A stretch of DNA of 64,000 nt from Erinaceus europaeus (GCF_950295315.1 NC_080172.1:117114788-117178787); one strand, 5' to 3'. Numbered from the stretch's first letter, positions 41,826-52,212 are shown. Notes: generated by a model not told the origin, from the sequence alone. Numbers and translations: made by a program.

Positions 41826-43042
41826 GGGTGACAGTCTCTGGTCTCTGAGAGGAGGATGGGAGGCAGGACAAAGGGAGGAAGGTGTGGGAGTCTGCAGAGC
41901 CCCAGGAGGGCAAGGAGAAGCCTGGCCTGGCCTGGCGGGTCTGCACCTGCTCCCTAAGCCACGCATGCCTGTCTCTCCCCAGGTCCACGTTAGCTTGAAG
42001 TAATCCCACAGTGGGAGTCAGCTAGTGATGCAGACCAGTGTGGGCCTCCTCACCCTCCCCCTCTCACAAACACCTGGTTTTTATAGGCAGTTGAGTGACC
42101 AGCACATACTGGAAAGCCCTAGCTTGGAGAAAAGCCGCCACATCCCGAGTTTGGCAAGGAGACATTCACGTGCAGGAGGTCTGTGTCTGACACTGCGAGT
42201 GTCGTCCAGGGCTCTCACCTGTTGGACCTGGAGCAGAGCAGATGGTCCACCCTCTCCCTCCTCATCTTCCCACAGGGGCCTTGGAGGACCAGGGGGACTC
42301 CCGCAAGGTCTGACCTGCTCAGTGCAGAAGTGACGCCATCGGGAAGAACCGTACTCTGGGTTGGCTGAGCCTGGACCCTGCCCAGGGAAGGCAGAGAGTC
42401 CAGCTCCCAACAGGTCCCTTGTCTCTGAGTCACCACCATCCCCTCTAGCCCAGCCTCTGTGGACCAAGGCTGCGAGATAAAACAGAACCAACTCCAGGGC
42501 CCCAAGCTCATGCTGACGGGGCGTCTCCAGCAGTGACTGGCAGGCAGCCTCTCAATCACCCCTTCATCACAGCGCAGGAGGGCAGGAGGAGGGCACAGAG
42601 CCCTGCCAACCCTCTGACAGGTGAGCAGGCTGAGGCTTGGGGCAGGCGGTGTCTGTGCCCCAGGTATATACACCGGGGAGCTGGGGGCTCTGAAGGCCTG
42701 TCTGAGACCAAGGTCCCCACCTTCACTGGATTCCCTGCAGCCAACTCGTTCCTTGGCTCATGTGTCCCCGTCAGACCCTCCTCCCAGGCAGTCAAGGCCT
42801 CTGGCGCCCAGCAGAGCAGCCCCAGCTGTGTCTCCTTTGAGGGGGGAGAGGCACTGGTCCCCCGCTAATTGCTGGCTGGAGAGGCCTGTGGGTGCAGACT
42901 TGGTCCTGGCGGCTGGCTGCCCGCGGTGGTGCAGACGGAGAGGACTCTTTCTGCTCCAGGCTGATTGCTGCAAGCCCCGCACCTGCCCTCTGACTCACTA
43001 ATTGGCACTTCCTCGTTAGAGTCATTTCACTGAGATGAAAAA
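41826..43042. other. unassigned GC-rich sequence
   Basis: About 1.2 kb without recognised repeats. Overlapping open frames on both strands (up to 152 codons) contradict each other and show no domain. Exons cannot be excluded, but I see no supported one. Confidence 0.35.
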
Positions 43043-43366
43043 GTGTGTGTGCGTGTGTGTGTGCGCGTGTGTGCGCGTGTGAGTGTGTGTGAGTGTGTGT
43101 GTGAGTGTGTGTGTGCGTGTGTGTGTGCGCGTGTGTGTGTGTGTGCGCGTGTGTGAGTGTGTGTGTGTGCGTGTGTGAGTGTGTGTGCGAGTGTGTGTGC
43201 GAGTGTGTGTCAGTGTGTGTGTCACTGTGTGCGTGTGAGTGTGTGTGCGTGTGTGTGTGAATGTGTGAGAGTGTGTGTGCGTGTGTGCGCATGTGTGTGT
43301 GCACGTGTATGTGAGTGTGTGGTGTGTGTGAGAGTGTGTGTGCGTGTGCATGTGCGTGTGTGTGGT
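43043..43366 (+). repeat. (GT)n complex microsatellite
   Basis: About 320 bp of GT with GTGCGC and GTGAGT interruptions. On the complement it resembles the CA tract at 10876-14782. Confidence 0.97.
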
Positions 43367-43637
43367 GGGGATGAACCAGGACGGCTGGAGTAGCAAATTA
43401 ATGGTGCCTGCTGCTTCAGAGGACTGGGGTTGTTAAAGCAGAGACGGGAGGGCAGGGAGGGAGCGGCGGGCCCAGGACTATCTGCTCTGACCACATGCAG
43501 CACCTGCAGCTGTAGATGTGGGGCAGCGGGATGTCCTCGGGGTGTCAGCAGACAGGCTGTTACCAAGCAGCATCTACAGCAAGCACGGGGGCAGGGAGAT
43601 GGGACCAGCTGCACAGAATGTGTTGGGGGGACACAGA

Positions 43638-43852
43638 AACCTCTCTCTCCCTCTCTCTCTCTCCCTCTCTCCTTCTCTCTCTCTCCCTCTCTCTCTTTCT
43701 CTCCCACTTTCTCTCTTTCTCTCTCTCTCCCTCTTTCTCACTCTCTCCCTCTTTCCCCCTTTCTCTCTCTCCCTCTCCCTCTCTCTCTCTCTCTCCCTCT
43801 CTCCCTCTCTCTCTCTCCCTCTCTCTCTCTCCCTCTCTCTCTCTCTCACACA
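43638..43852 (+). repeat. (CT)n/(CCCTCT)n polypyrimidine tract
   Basis: 215 bp of nearly uninterrupted pyrimidine on plus, ending in a short (CA) run at 43847-43862. Confidence 0.97.
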
Positions 43853-43997
43853 CACAGACACACCTCTGTACTCCCCATGAGGGATTTCAGGAGACAATGC
43901 CAATTTCTGACTTTTCCCAACAGAAAACACCTAATGGCAGGTTCCAGCATTTTCTGTGACAACAGTTTATCATCTTGGGGATCGGTGAAGAAACGGA

Positions 43998-44200
43998 GGC
44001 TGGGTGGTGGTGCCTATGTGACAATGCGCAAGGTCCCGGGTTCAAGTCCTTGGTCCCCACCTGCAGGGTGAAACTTCGCAAGTGGTGAAGCAGGACTGCA
44101 GGTGTCTCTCTGTCTCTCTCCCTCTCTATGTCCCCCTCCACTCTCAATTTCTGTCTCTATCAAAAAACAAAATAAAATAAAACGATTTTAAAAATATGCA
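43998..44200 (+). mobile_element. SINE type B with shortened head
   Basis: GGCTGGGTGGTGGTGCCTATGTGACAATGCGC lacks about 17 bp of the normal head. GGGTTCAAGTCC, TGCAGGTGTCTCTC and an A-rich tail follow. Confidence 0.88.
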
Positions 44201-44204
44201 AAGT

Positions 44205-44477
44205 GGGATCGGGCGGTAGTGCAGCGGGTTAAGCACATGTGGTGCAAAGTGCAAGGAACAGGGTAAGGATCCCGGTTTGAGCCCCCGGCTCCCCACCTGC
44301 AGGGGAGTCGCTTCACAGGCGGTGAAGCAGGTCTGCAGGTGTCTGTCTTTCTCTTCCCCTCTCTGTCTTCTCCTCCTCTTTCCATTTCTCTCTGTCCTAT
44401 CCAACAATGACAACAACAATAACTACAACAATAAAAAACAAGGGCAACAAAAGGGAACAAATAAATAAATATAAAAA
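44205..44477 (+). mobile_element. SINE type A, full length
   Basis: GGGATCGGGCGGTAGTGCAGC, GGTTTGAGCCCCCGG, CT body, CAACAATAACTACAAC tail and GGGCAACAAAAGGG. Confidence 0.94.
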
Positions 44478-44669
44478 ATTATTTATTTGTTTATTTATTA
44501 TTGGGTAGAGACTGAGAGAATTTGAGAGGGAGAGACAGAGAGAAACCTGAAGCCCTGATTCACCACTCATGAAGCTTTTCTCCTGCAGGTGGGGACCAGA
44601 GGATTGAACATGGGTCCTTGCACACTGTAATATGAGCACTTAACCAGGTGTGCCACAGCCCAGCCCCCA
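44478..44669 (-). mobile_element. SINE type B, inverted
   Basis: TTATTTATTATTGGGTAGAGAC ... CACTCATGAAGC ... GATTGAACATGGG ... CCAGGTGTGCCACAGCCCAGCC. Its A tail meets the A tail of the preceding plus-strand SINE. Confidence 0.9.
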
Positions 44670-44837
44670 CCTTCTCACTCTCTAGGTAAGGAAACTGGTT
44701 GGAGACTGGCCGTGGCTTTCTGCATCAGTCAGGAAAAGCTGTGTTTACTGCATTAGCAAAAGCAAAGCCCAGGCGTGTGTGGAGTCAGGCCACAAGCCAC
44801 AGTACTTATTTATTTCTTACTTTCCGGGGACCAGGTG

Positions 44838-45913
44838 TGTAGGGAAACTGTGAGGATGTGGTAGAGCCTGGCAGGGCTTGACCTGAGGGGAGTGCCCATC
44901 CTGTCAGTCTCTCTCTACCAAGAGGTTGAGCAAGAGGGACTCAGGAACCCCAAAGGATGACCACATCATATCGGGCTCCATGCCTCACAAAACACCCTGC
45001 ATTTTTCTGCCTCCAGGAGCCTGGCATTCCTTAAAACATTAAGCCAGCTCCCCCTGCTCCACCCCGCATTCCTTGATATTATGGCCATTAGATAAAAAGA
45101 AAGGGGGATATGTCAAGAAATTGTGAGGATGTGGTTGAGCTTGGCAGGGCTTGACTGGAGGGGACATCCATCCTCTCATTTTATCAGACTCCCTGCTTCA
45201 CAAAGCACCCTGTATTCCTGATACTATGGCCTGCTCCCTGATGATCTACACAATCATTGTTTCGCCTGAAAAATCCCCACCCATTCCATTCCTTTGATCT
45301 ATCTTCTTTCTACCCTCAAGACACTCCCTGCCTGCAGGGTATTATTAATCCTACCAGTTAACCCCTAGCATTGGTTAGTTTACTCAGAGGTCAATAGAAG
45401 TCCATCTCTCTGATCATATATGGCCCACACATCATTGTTCTGCTCTATCAAACTATAACCAGGGACATTCTCCTTACTCCTCCACTCAATCCGGTCCTTT
45501 TAACCTTACAAGATCCATCTTCTCTCTTAAGGCTCCTCTCTGTCTGCTGGTTATTGATAACCTTATTTTCTTCACTCCTTTGATGAACTAAACCCCTTGT
45601 TCAACACTTACTAGGAATGCTCTGACCTTTTCTCAACACGCTACTTCTCTCAAACCATATATGGAATGGATAACTTACTTCCTCCTACAACACCTTATAA
45701 GCCCTACTTTGCTGTTCAATAAACGGATTGTGCACGAAACATTCCCCTGGTGATCTCTGGTTGCGTCTCTAGCTATGAACACAGAGAAAGACACAGTTGG
45801 CTCACTCCTACTGCCCTACAACATTCTTCTGGGCCCCCGCATCTGGTGCACAACTGAGCGGGTAAGCCAGGAGTCTGTGCCTGGGAAGAGGCCTCCCCAC
45901 AAAAAGTCTGACA
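44838..45913 (+). mobile_element. ERV remnant: partial 5' LTR, polypurine tract, 3' LTR
   Basis: TGTAGGGAAACTGTGAGGATG at 44838 begins a partial LTR, which runs to about 45088 (GATATTATGGCC). Without any gag-pol-env it joins ATAAAAAGAAAGGGGG (45090-45107, polypurine tract). A second LTR starts at 45111, TGTCAAGAAATTGTGAGGATG, and carries GATACTATGGCC, the poly(A) signal TCAATAAACGG (45717) and ends near TGACA (45913). The two starts share GAGGATGTGGT and CTTGACC/CTTGACT blocks, so they are the two LTRs of one provirus. Confidence 0.8.
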
Positions 45914-46133
45914 GAGGGGGCTAGAGAAACTCAGTGTCACGGACGGTCCAAGGAAGAATGTCTCCAGGGGATGAGTGCTTGCCTGTGCTGGAGACCCAGG
46001 GCCCGGGAAGAGGGACTATTAGATTTGATCCCATGGTGACTGCTGGGATGTGGGTCAGAGCAGCTTGCTGGGTGCTGGGTGCTGGGTGGAGAGAAGGTGA
46101 GAGGAGAGGCAGAGTGAGGCTTGGGGAAGGCTT
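45914..46133. other. unassigned sequence
   Basis: No repeat or gene recognised. Confidence 0.35.
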
Positions 46134-46330
46134 TTTTAAAATTTTATTCGATAGGACAGAGATGACATGAGAGAGGAAGGGGAGATAGAGAGACACCTGC
46201 AGTCCTGTTTCACCACTTGTGAAGCATCCCCTCTGCTGGGGGGGAGCGGGGACTTGAACCTGGGTCCTTTATCAGTCCTTGCACTTAGCTCTATGTGTGT
46301 TTAGCTGGGTGTGCACCACCTGGTCCCCAG
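46134..46330 (-). mobile_element. SINE type B, inverted, with TSD
   Basis: ATTTTATTCGATAGGACAGAG ... CACTTGTGAAGC ... GACTTGAACCTGGG ... CACCTGGTCCCC. GGGAAGGCTTTTTTAAAA (about 46122) and GGGAAGGCATTTTTAAAA (about 46330) are matching flanks. Confidence 0.9.
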
Positions 46331-46374
46331 GGAAGGCATTTTTAAAAATTATTTTTAAATAATTTAGTTTATTT

Positions 46375-46419
46375 TAATGACAGAAAGAGGGAGAGGGAGA
46401 GGGAGAGGGAGAGGGAGAG

Positions 46420-46469
<50 letters not shown>

Positions 46470-46560
46470 AAGCATTGCTCACTGCTCAACTCTGGCTTAT
46501 GGTGGTGCTAGGGACCTCAGAGCCTCAGTCATGGAAGCCTTTTGCAGAACCATTATAATT
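46375..46560 (-). mobile_element. SINE type D, inverted, with purine repeats
   Basis: (GGGAGA)n and (GA)n at 46386-46467, then CTCACTGCTCAACTCTGGC, TTATGGTGGTGCTAGGG, CAGAGCCTCAGTCATGG and AGAACCATTATAATT. Confidence 0.82.
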
Positions 46561-46564
46561 TAAA

Positions 46565-46565
<1 letters not shown>

Positions 46566-46619
<54 letters not shown>
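46566..46619 (+). repeat. (GT)n microsatellite
   Basis: About 26 perfect GT units. Confidence 0.98.
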
Positions 46620-46951
46620 GTAGAACACCATGGAGGGGATCCCTGGAGGGACCCAGCAACCAGGAGAGAGTGACCTTTCCTGAGTAGGTGTGCAGGTAGG
46701 AGAACTTCCTCTGTGTGAAGCAGAGGAGGAGGCAAGGGCTCAGGCGGTGGCCACCCTGCTGTCTCCCAGGTGTCACTGAGACAAGACGCCTATGTCCAAG
46801 CCAAGAGATTTTCTGAGGGTTTGGAGAGTGGTGACAGAAGGAGACCACAGTGCCCAGAAATGGAAGAAGAGCCCCCTCCCCACTGCGAAACCCTCTCACC
46901 ACTGAGCCCAGCCCCTCACACTGCACCCCCAGCCCACCTTCCACCGGCTTC
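46620..46951. other. unassigned sequence
   Basis: No repeat or exon recognised. Confidence 0.35.
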
Positions 46952-47129
46952 CCTTTTATTTTTACTTGATTGGACAGAGAGAAATGGAGAGGGTGGGGAT
47001 AGATAGAGCGGAGAGAGGAAGGAGGGGAGAGAGACCCAAAGCGCTGCTTCACCACTTGTGAAGCCTCTTCCTTCAGGTGGGGACTGGTCCTTGCACACAG
47101 TAAAATGTGTGTTCAAAGAGGTGTACCAC
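46952..47129 (-). mobile_element. SINE type B, inverted, diverged
   Basis: TTTTATTTTTACTTGATTGGACAG ... CACCACTTGTGAAGCC ... GGTCCTTGCACACAG ... GAGGTGTACCACC. It lacks the segment with the B box. Confidence 0.82.
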
Positions 47130-47460
47130 CTCCCTCCCTCCCTTCCCTTTCTTTCCTTCCTTCTTTTCTTGCTTCTCCTTCTTTCCCTTTCCTTCCTCCT
47201 TCCCTCCCTCCCTTCCTTCCTTCATTCACTTTTTCCTTCCTTCCTTCCATCCTCCATTCTTTTCCTCCTTCCTTCCTTCCACTCTCCATTCCCTTCCTTC
47301 CTTCCTTCCTTCCATTCTCCATTCCCTTCCTTCCTTCCTTCCCTACTTCCTTCCTTCTTTCCTTCCTTCCTTCCTTCCTTCCCTACTTCCTTCCTTCTTT
47401 CCTTTCTTTCTTCCTTCCTTCCTTCCCACCCTTCTTTCCTCTCTCTCTTTTTCCCCTCCT
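47130..47460 (+). repeat. (CCTT)n polypyrimidine tract
   Basis: 330 bp of CCTT/CCCT/TTCC units, pyrimidine on plus with rare A, ending at CCCCTCCTATC. It lies at the head end of the inverted SINE, not at its tail. It produces Ser/Phe/Pro/Leu spurious frames. Confidence 0.97.
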
Positions 47461-48047
47461 ATCTGATATGAGGACAAAAGCAAGCAAGACAAAACAAAAG
47501 CCAACAGGACCCATAGAAGCCCTGCCATTCCTTGTATCCCTCTGGCTTCTCAAAGGGAGACGCAGAGGGTTCAAACTGTGCTCCCACCTCTGAGCGGTCA
47601 CAACTTGGACTGAGACTCATCACCTCCACCAGGCCTCAGCTGTTAGCTGGTCTGCTTCCACGCTTTAGTGGTAGGGCCAGGAGGATGCAGTGGTGCAGTG
47701 GATGTGCTCGGGACACTGCACGCTGCATGGCACTGAGCCCACATTAGGCAGGCTCTGTGGCTCAGGCTCGTGGTCCACACTGCCTCCAGTGTGGCTCCTC
47801 CTCTCCCTGACACAGGAAGACCTGCAGGCCTGAGTCTTTTGGCCTTGGGTGGATCCATGGGCCACCTCAGCCAATGAGCTAACAAGTGATCCTGATCCGG
47901 TGTCATGGTGACCCTGTTAAGACTCCCCCCCACAGGGGGAGCAGCTGTTTCTCCCTTTTCTTTGATGACCAGTAGTTCTGGGAGAGGAGCAGGACACAGA
48001 TGAATCTTCCCAGAGCATAAGCAACAGAGGAGCAAGGCAGGTAAGAA
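47461..48047. other. unassigned sequence
   Basis: No repeat or exon recognised; open frames on both strands are short and featureless. Confidence 0.35.
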
Positions 48048-48231
48048 TTTTTTTTTTTTACAAAATTTATTTATTTATTAGATAGAGAAAGAAAGAAATT
48101 GAGAAGGGAGGGAGAGAAAGAGAGGGAAAGAGACAGAGAGACACCTGCAGTCTTGCAGGTGGGGACTAGGAGCTTGAACCTGGGTCCTTGTGCACTGTAA
48201 TGTGAGCACTTATCCAGGTGTGCCACCACCC
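48048..48231 (-). mobile_element. SINE type B, inverted, internal deletion
   Basis: Poly(T), TTTATTTATTTATTAGATAG, CACCTGCAGTCTTGCAGGTGG (joins across the usual GAAGCTTT segment), GCTTGAACCTGGG, CCAGGTGTGCCACCACCC. The LTR at 48232 starts exactly where the head should finish. Confidence 0.88.
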
Positions 48232-48725
48232 TGTCAGGCTAGCAACGTGCGCGCGAGAGAGATGACCCAGGAACCAAGCTCATGGCGGCAAGGCAATTCA
48301 AATATTTATTCATTTGAACACCCCAGAGTCGGGTGGTATCATACTTGGTTAAGCCACGTGGCGCAGACCACAATGGCCGGCATCAGCCTCCCGGTCTGCC
48401 CGCATGCTTCTCCAGGCTGGACAAGGGAAGAGACAGGTCAGAAATGGAAGTAGCTTGACAATACCATCCATGGTTAGGAAAGAGGCGGAGAAAGGGGCTG
48501 GGAATGGTAGGGGGCTTCCTGGTCTGAGAACAAGGCAATGGGCTGCATGCAGGGTCTTTTGTGAGGCAGAGAGACTGACCGAGGGAACTTTTTCCTGGTG
48601 GTTGTTTTCCTCCATGCTTGATCTCAAATAGAGTGAGACTGACAGAAAGGTCAGGCCATCCAGGCTCCCACTTTTCAATAGGAGGTCCTGCGCCACACTC
48701 AACCATGCCTCACAATTTCCCTACA
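48232..48725 (-). mobile_element. solo LTR, inverted (TGTAGGGAAATTGT start)
   Basis: On minus it begins TGTAGGGAAATTGTGAGG and ends TAGCCTGACA. The poly(A) signal is GAATAAATATT at about 48299-48309 (minus). Blocks GAGATGACCCAGGAACCA, GGCGGCAAGGCAAT and GGTTAAGCCACGTGG on plus are shared with the LTR at 38349-38964, of which it is a shorter relative. Confidence 0.85.
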
Positions 48726-48952
48726 CACCTCCCCACCCGCCTCCCTTCTGTGAAGAGGCCTGGGAGTCGGGACTGAAACTGTCTCCTCTCCAACCTGTCC
48801 CACCAGGGACATTAAATGCCACCAGCTTACAGAGGACATCTAGGTTTCACACACGTACACTCTGTTGCTTCAACCCAGCCCCTCCCTCTACCTGACTCAA
48901 CAGAGGCAGCCCCTAGAGTCTGCCCCACTGCATCTCCACACGTCCCCCATCA

Positions 48953-49236
48953 TTTTTTTTTCCTCCTGGGTTATCGCTGGGGCTCAGTGCCAGCATTTGG
49001 AATTCTCAGCTCCTGGTGGTCATTTTTTCCTTTTTTTTTTTGGACAGGACAGAGAGAACTTGAATCAAGAGGGGGAGATAGGGAGACAGAGACAGAAAGA
49101 CACCTGCAGAATTGATTCACTGCTCATAAAGCTTTCCCCTGCAGGTGGGGAGTGGAGGCTCGAACCCGGATCCTTGCACGAGGCCTTGAGCTTTGTACTA
49201 TGTGAGCTTAACTGGGTGCACCACTGCCCAACCCCC
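48953..49236 (-). mobile_element. SINE type C, inverted, with probable TSD
   Basis: Poly(T), CTCCTGGGTTATCGCTGG, GGACAGGACAGAGAGAAC, CTCATAAAGCTTTCC, GGAGGCTCGAACCCGG, GGGTGCACCACTGCCCAACCCC. GTCCCCCAT (left) and GTCTCCCAT (right) flank it. Confidence 0.88.
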
Positions 49237-49357
49237 TGTCTCCCATACTGAAGCAGATTTCTTTCCCCAGAGCCCAGTGCAGAAAGCTGGGGGAGGTGCC
49301 GCTGTGCCTGGTGCCCCCCTGTGCTGGGAAATTGTGCAGATGCAGTCACATCTGCCA

Positions 49358-49801
49358 TGTTGTCCCCTCAGGTTATTGCTAGTTCCCTCGAGAGTTGGGA
49401 CATTCTCGGAGCGCCTGTTCCCCATGTTGTGCCCTCAGGGCATTGTCAATTCCCTGGGATAGTTGCAGTGCTCTGGTTACTCCTCCCCCTTCTCATTCTC
49501 CCGAAAGTTATTATCCTACCCTGGAGCGTTATGGTTACTCCTCCCCCTTCCCATTCTTGTAAGAGCTGCTCCCATAAAAGCCCTTCTTCTTCCACCCCTC
49601 ACTCTCTCTTGCTGGCCCTTCACTTCAGTGATTAGACGCAGGGAAGGTTGCTGTGTGAGGTGGCCATTTTTGCTACCTCCACGTGGCCCAAGCTGCTGCT
49701 CTCTCACCCAACTCTGAGGTGCCAGCGCAAATAAAGGATTGAGTTCCCTTTCTGCTCCAAACCTCCTTTTTCTGCATCCCGCCGCTGCTGCAAGTGACAC
49801 C
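49358..49801 (+). mobile_element. solo LTR (TGTTGTCCCCTCAGG start)
   Basis: Two internal direct repeats begin CCCTCAGG and contain TTCCCT/TTGGGA-type blocks (49365-49460). CCTCCCCCTTCTCATTC and CCTCCCCCTTCCCATTC form a second duplicated pair. TATA: CCCATAAAAGCCC at 49570. Poly(A) signal GCAAATAAAGGATT at 49729. It ends near GTGACACCA. The arrangement resembles gammaretrovirus-like LTRs. Confidence 0.75.
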
Positions 49802-50470
49802 ACTGCCTTTGGCATGCCTCTCCCAACTCCTCAGCTGGCCCAGCCTGCCCTGCAGCCACAGCTTCTGGAGTGATCCACCCAGTGACACTCACCCTACCAC
49901 GAGCCATTGCCGCTGGTCCACCAGCCTTTGTGATGCCATCCCCAGCCTCCCCATCACCTGCGTGGGCTGCCTCCACTCCTGTTTGCCCACCAGCCCCTTC
50001 TCTGCACAACAATCAGAGAGCTGGAGAGGAAAAAAATCGAGTCAATTTTCCACTCTCATGACTCTCAGCTCTGTAACGGGGCTCCTGGGGTCCTGCCCAG
50101 GGGCAAGCGTCTGCAGCCCTGGACTCACTGGGTGCCTCTTCCACTTGCATCTGTTCAGGGACTCCACTCAACCTCAGGACCTTTGCACGTGCTGATTCCC
50201 ATAACTGCCCCCAGCTCTAGCGGCCCTGAACTGGCACTACTTACTTGGGACAGGGAGAGGAACTGTCTGGCTTCTCCCTGGATTGGTCTAAGCAGTGCCT
50301 GCCTCCCTCCTGGACTGAGAACAAAAGCACTCCCTCTGTCTGCTTCCCAATTACAGAACACATATGAGGTGCTCAGGAAGCCCCTTCTGGTCAGTGAGCA
50401 AGACCAGCCCTCAGAGACTCTGATTCACCTTGAAGCTGCCTGCATAGCCACATGAAAGAAACTGTGGCAG
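49802..50470. other. unassigned sequence
   Basis: Directly 3' of the LTR. No gag-like frame or primer-binding site is recognised, so the LTR is taken as solo. Confidence 0.35.
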
Positions 50471-50685
50471 GGGGAGGGTGGGTGGTGGTGCACCTGGTTA
50501 AGTGCAGCTATTACCACGCACAAGGCCCCAGGTTCAAGCCCCTAGTGCTCACCTGCAGGGGGAAATCTTCACAAGTGATGACGCAGGGCTGCAGGTGTCT
50601 CTCTGTCTCTCTCTCTCCCTTTCTCACCGTTCCCTCTCTAATTTTCTCTGTTCTAGCAGATAAAATAGTTTTAAAAAAATAAGGA
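50471..50685 (+). mobile_element. SINE type B
   Basis: GGAGGGTGGGTGGTGGTGCACC, AGGTTCAAGCCCC, GCTGCAGGTGTCTCTCTGTC and tail AGATAAAATAGTTTTAAAAAAATAAG. Confidence 0.92.
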
Positions 50686-50701
50686 AAGAAAGAAAAAGAA
50701 A

Positions 50702-50751
<50 letters not shown>

Positions 50752-50755
50752 AAGG
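50686..50755 (+). repeat. (GAAA)n microsatellite
   Basis: About 15 GAAA units in the tail of the SINE at 50471-50685. Confidence 0.96.
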
Positions 50756-50756
50756 A

Positions 50757-50862
50757 GGAAAGGAGCTGGAGGAAACTGAGGCTTGGAGAGGCATAGTGAC
50801 TTGCCCACAGTGACACAGCTGGCTTGGTGGACTTGTCCAGGATCAGGCCAGGTCCACCCGCT
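50757..50862 (+). mobile_element. MIR SINE fragment
   Basis: GGAAACTGAGGCTTGGAGAGGC and TGACTTGCCCACAGTGACACAGC are close to the MIR core. Confidence 0.88.
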
Positions 50863-50924
50863 GACTCTGAGTCTTCAGCCAGCCTGCCCTGAGCCGATAA
50901 GATCCTCATGGCCTTCCTCCCTGA

Positions 50925-51110
50925 TTTTGATAGCCGGCTCCAATTACAGGGGTGTCAAAAGCAGCGATAGATAGATCCACAATTGGTTATAGATTTAATT
51001 AAGCAAACCAGGTCCCAAGCCATCTATTGTGCGATTGGCCGCAGAAGACACATTTCCCTTTGCCGCTCAGCTCCGGCTTCATTTGCCAGGTCAGCAGTTC
51101 TGCCTACAGC
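50925..51110. promoter_or_regulatory. candidate conserved non-coding (enhancer-like) element
   Basis: Repeat-free and rich in homeodomain-like and related cores: CCAATTACAGG, GTGTCAAAAGC, CCACAATTGGTTATAG, TTTAATTAAGC, and an inverted CCAAT box in GCGATTGGCCGC. Such clustering is typical of developmental enhancers, but composition alone is weak support. No function is claimed. Confidence 0.3.
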
Positions 51111-51269
51111 CTCAGCCTGGTTGTGATGTTCCCTCAGCTCAGTGGGTCTTTCCCAAGCCTCCCAGAGATGGTGTTTGCTGGAGGAAGAAACAGACCCAGA
51201 GAGGGAGCACGACTTGATCCAGACCACCCAACCGACGCGTGCTGGACTGGACCCCAGTCTCCGTCTCCC
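51111..51269. other. unassigned sequence
   Basis: No repeat recognised between the candidate element and the next SINE. Confidence 0.35.
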
Positions 51270-51328
51270 TCTTTTTGTAAATTATTGGATAGAGACAAAG
51301 AAAAATTGACAGGGGTGGGGGAGAGAGA

Positions 51329-51360
<32 letters not shown>

Positions 51361-51470
51361 CCTGCATCCCTGCTTCTCCACTCATGAAGCTTTCCTCCTA
51401 CAGGTGGGGACCAGAGGCTTGAACCCAGGTCCTTGCACACTGTAATGTGCACTTAACCAGGTGCACCAAC
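51270..51470 (-). mobile_element. SINE type B, inverted
   Basis: TAAATTATTGGATAGAGAC, (GA)n 51322-51360, CTCATGAAGCTTTCC, GGCTTGAACCCAGG, AACCAGGTGCACCAAC. Confidence 0.9.
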
Positions 51471-51535
51471 TCTGGTTGTCTCTTTATTCCCCAACAGGTT
51501 TGACTCTGAGAAGTGTCTTAAAATCCTTACTCTCT

Positions 51536-51710
51536 GGGGCGGGGGAGACAGCATAATGGTTCTGCAAACACTGTCATGCCTGAGGCTCCTAAGTCCCAGG
51601 TTCAATCCCCCGGACCACCAGAAGCCAGGGCAAGCAGGGCTCTGGGGTTTCTCTCTGCGTGTCTCTCTCTGCATCTCTCAAAAACAAAAAAATAATTTAA
51701 AATTTTGTTT
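51536..51710 (+). mobile_element. SINE type D
   Basis: GGGGCGGGGGAGACAGCATAATGG, TGTCATGCCTGAGGCTCC, AGGTTCAATCCCCC, then CT body and an A-rich tail. Confidence 0.87.
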
Positions 51711-51735
51711 TTAATTTTTAAAAAAATCCCTGCTC

Positions 51736-52045
51736 TGATGACCTCACCCATGTGTCCTGGAGCCTCCCCTCCCCAGAGCCCTGCCCCACTAGGGACAGAC
51801 AGAGACAGGCTGGGGGTGTGGGTCCACCTGCCAACACCCATGTCCAGTGGAGAAGCAATGACAGAAGCCAGACCTCCCACCTTCTGCTCCCCATAAAGAA
51901 TTTGGGTCCATGCTCCCAGAGGGATAAAGAACAGGGAAGCTTCCAATGGACAGGGAGCTCTGGTGGTAGGAACTATGTGGAATTGTACTCCTGTGATCCT
52001 AAGATCTTGTTCATCATTATTAAATCACTAATGAAAAGAAAAGAA
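51736..52045 (+). mobile_element. L1 3'UTR-type repeat, short form
   Basis: TGATGACCTCACCCATGTGTCC ... CCCCACTAGGGACAGAC ... CTCTGGTGGTAGGAACTATG ... ATTATTAAATCACTAATG plus an A-rich end. Confidence 0.87.
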
Positions 52046-52059
52046 GAAAGACTCCCCCC

Positions 52060-52212
52060 CCCAAAAAAAAAAGTAAATAAAAGATCCCCTGCTCCTTTTA
52101 CAAGTGTCTGCTCTCAAGCTTCCCCCTGCCAGTGAGGACCAGAGGCTTGAACCTGGGTCCTTGTGCATTGTAATCTGTGCACTTAACCAGGTGCGCCACC
52201 GCCTGGCCCCCA
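52060..52212 (-). mobile_element. SINE type B, inverted, tail side truncated
   Basis: TTACAAGTGTCTGCTCTCAAGCTTCC, AGAGGCTTGAACCTGGG, CCAGGTGCGCCACCGCCTGGCCCCC. The GAGAGA body is absent. Confidence 0.87.

Noticed and set aside
42081..43001. Overlapping open frames on both strands in GC-rich DNA
   Set aside because: Mutually contradictory frames, no known motif. Left as unassigned.
47058..47593. Ser/Phe/Pro/Leu-rich frames up to 162 codons
   Set aside because: Direct translation of the (CCTT)n tract.
48232..48725. Clean target-site duplication for this LTR
   Set aside because: The flanks (CCACCC and CACCTC) are low-complexity and do not match convincingly, so I do not claim one.
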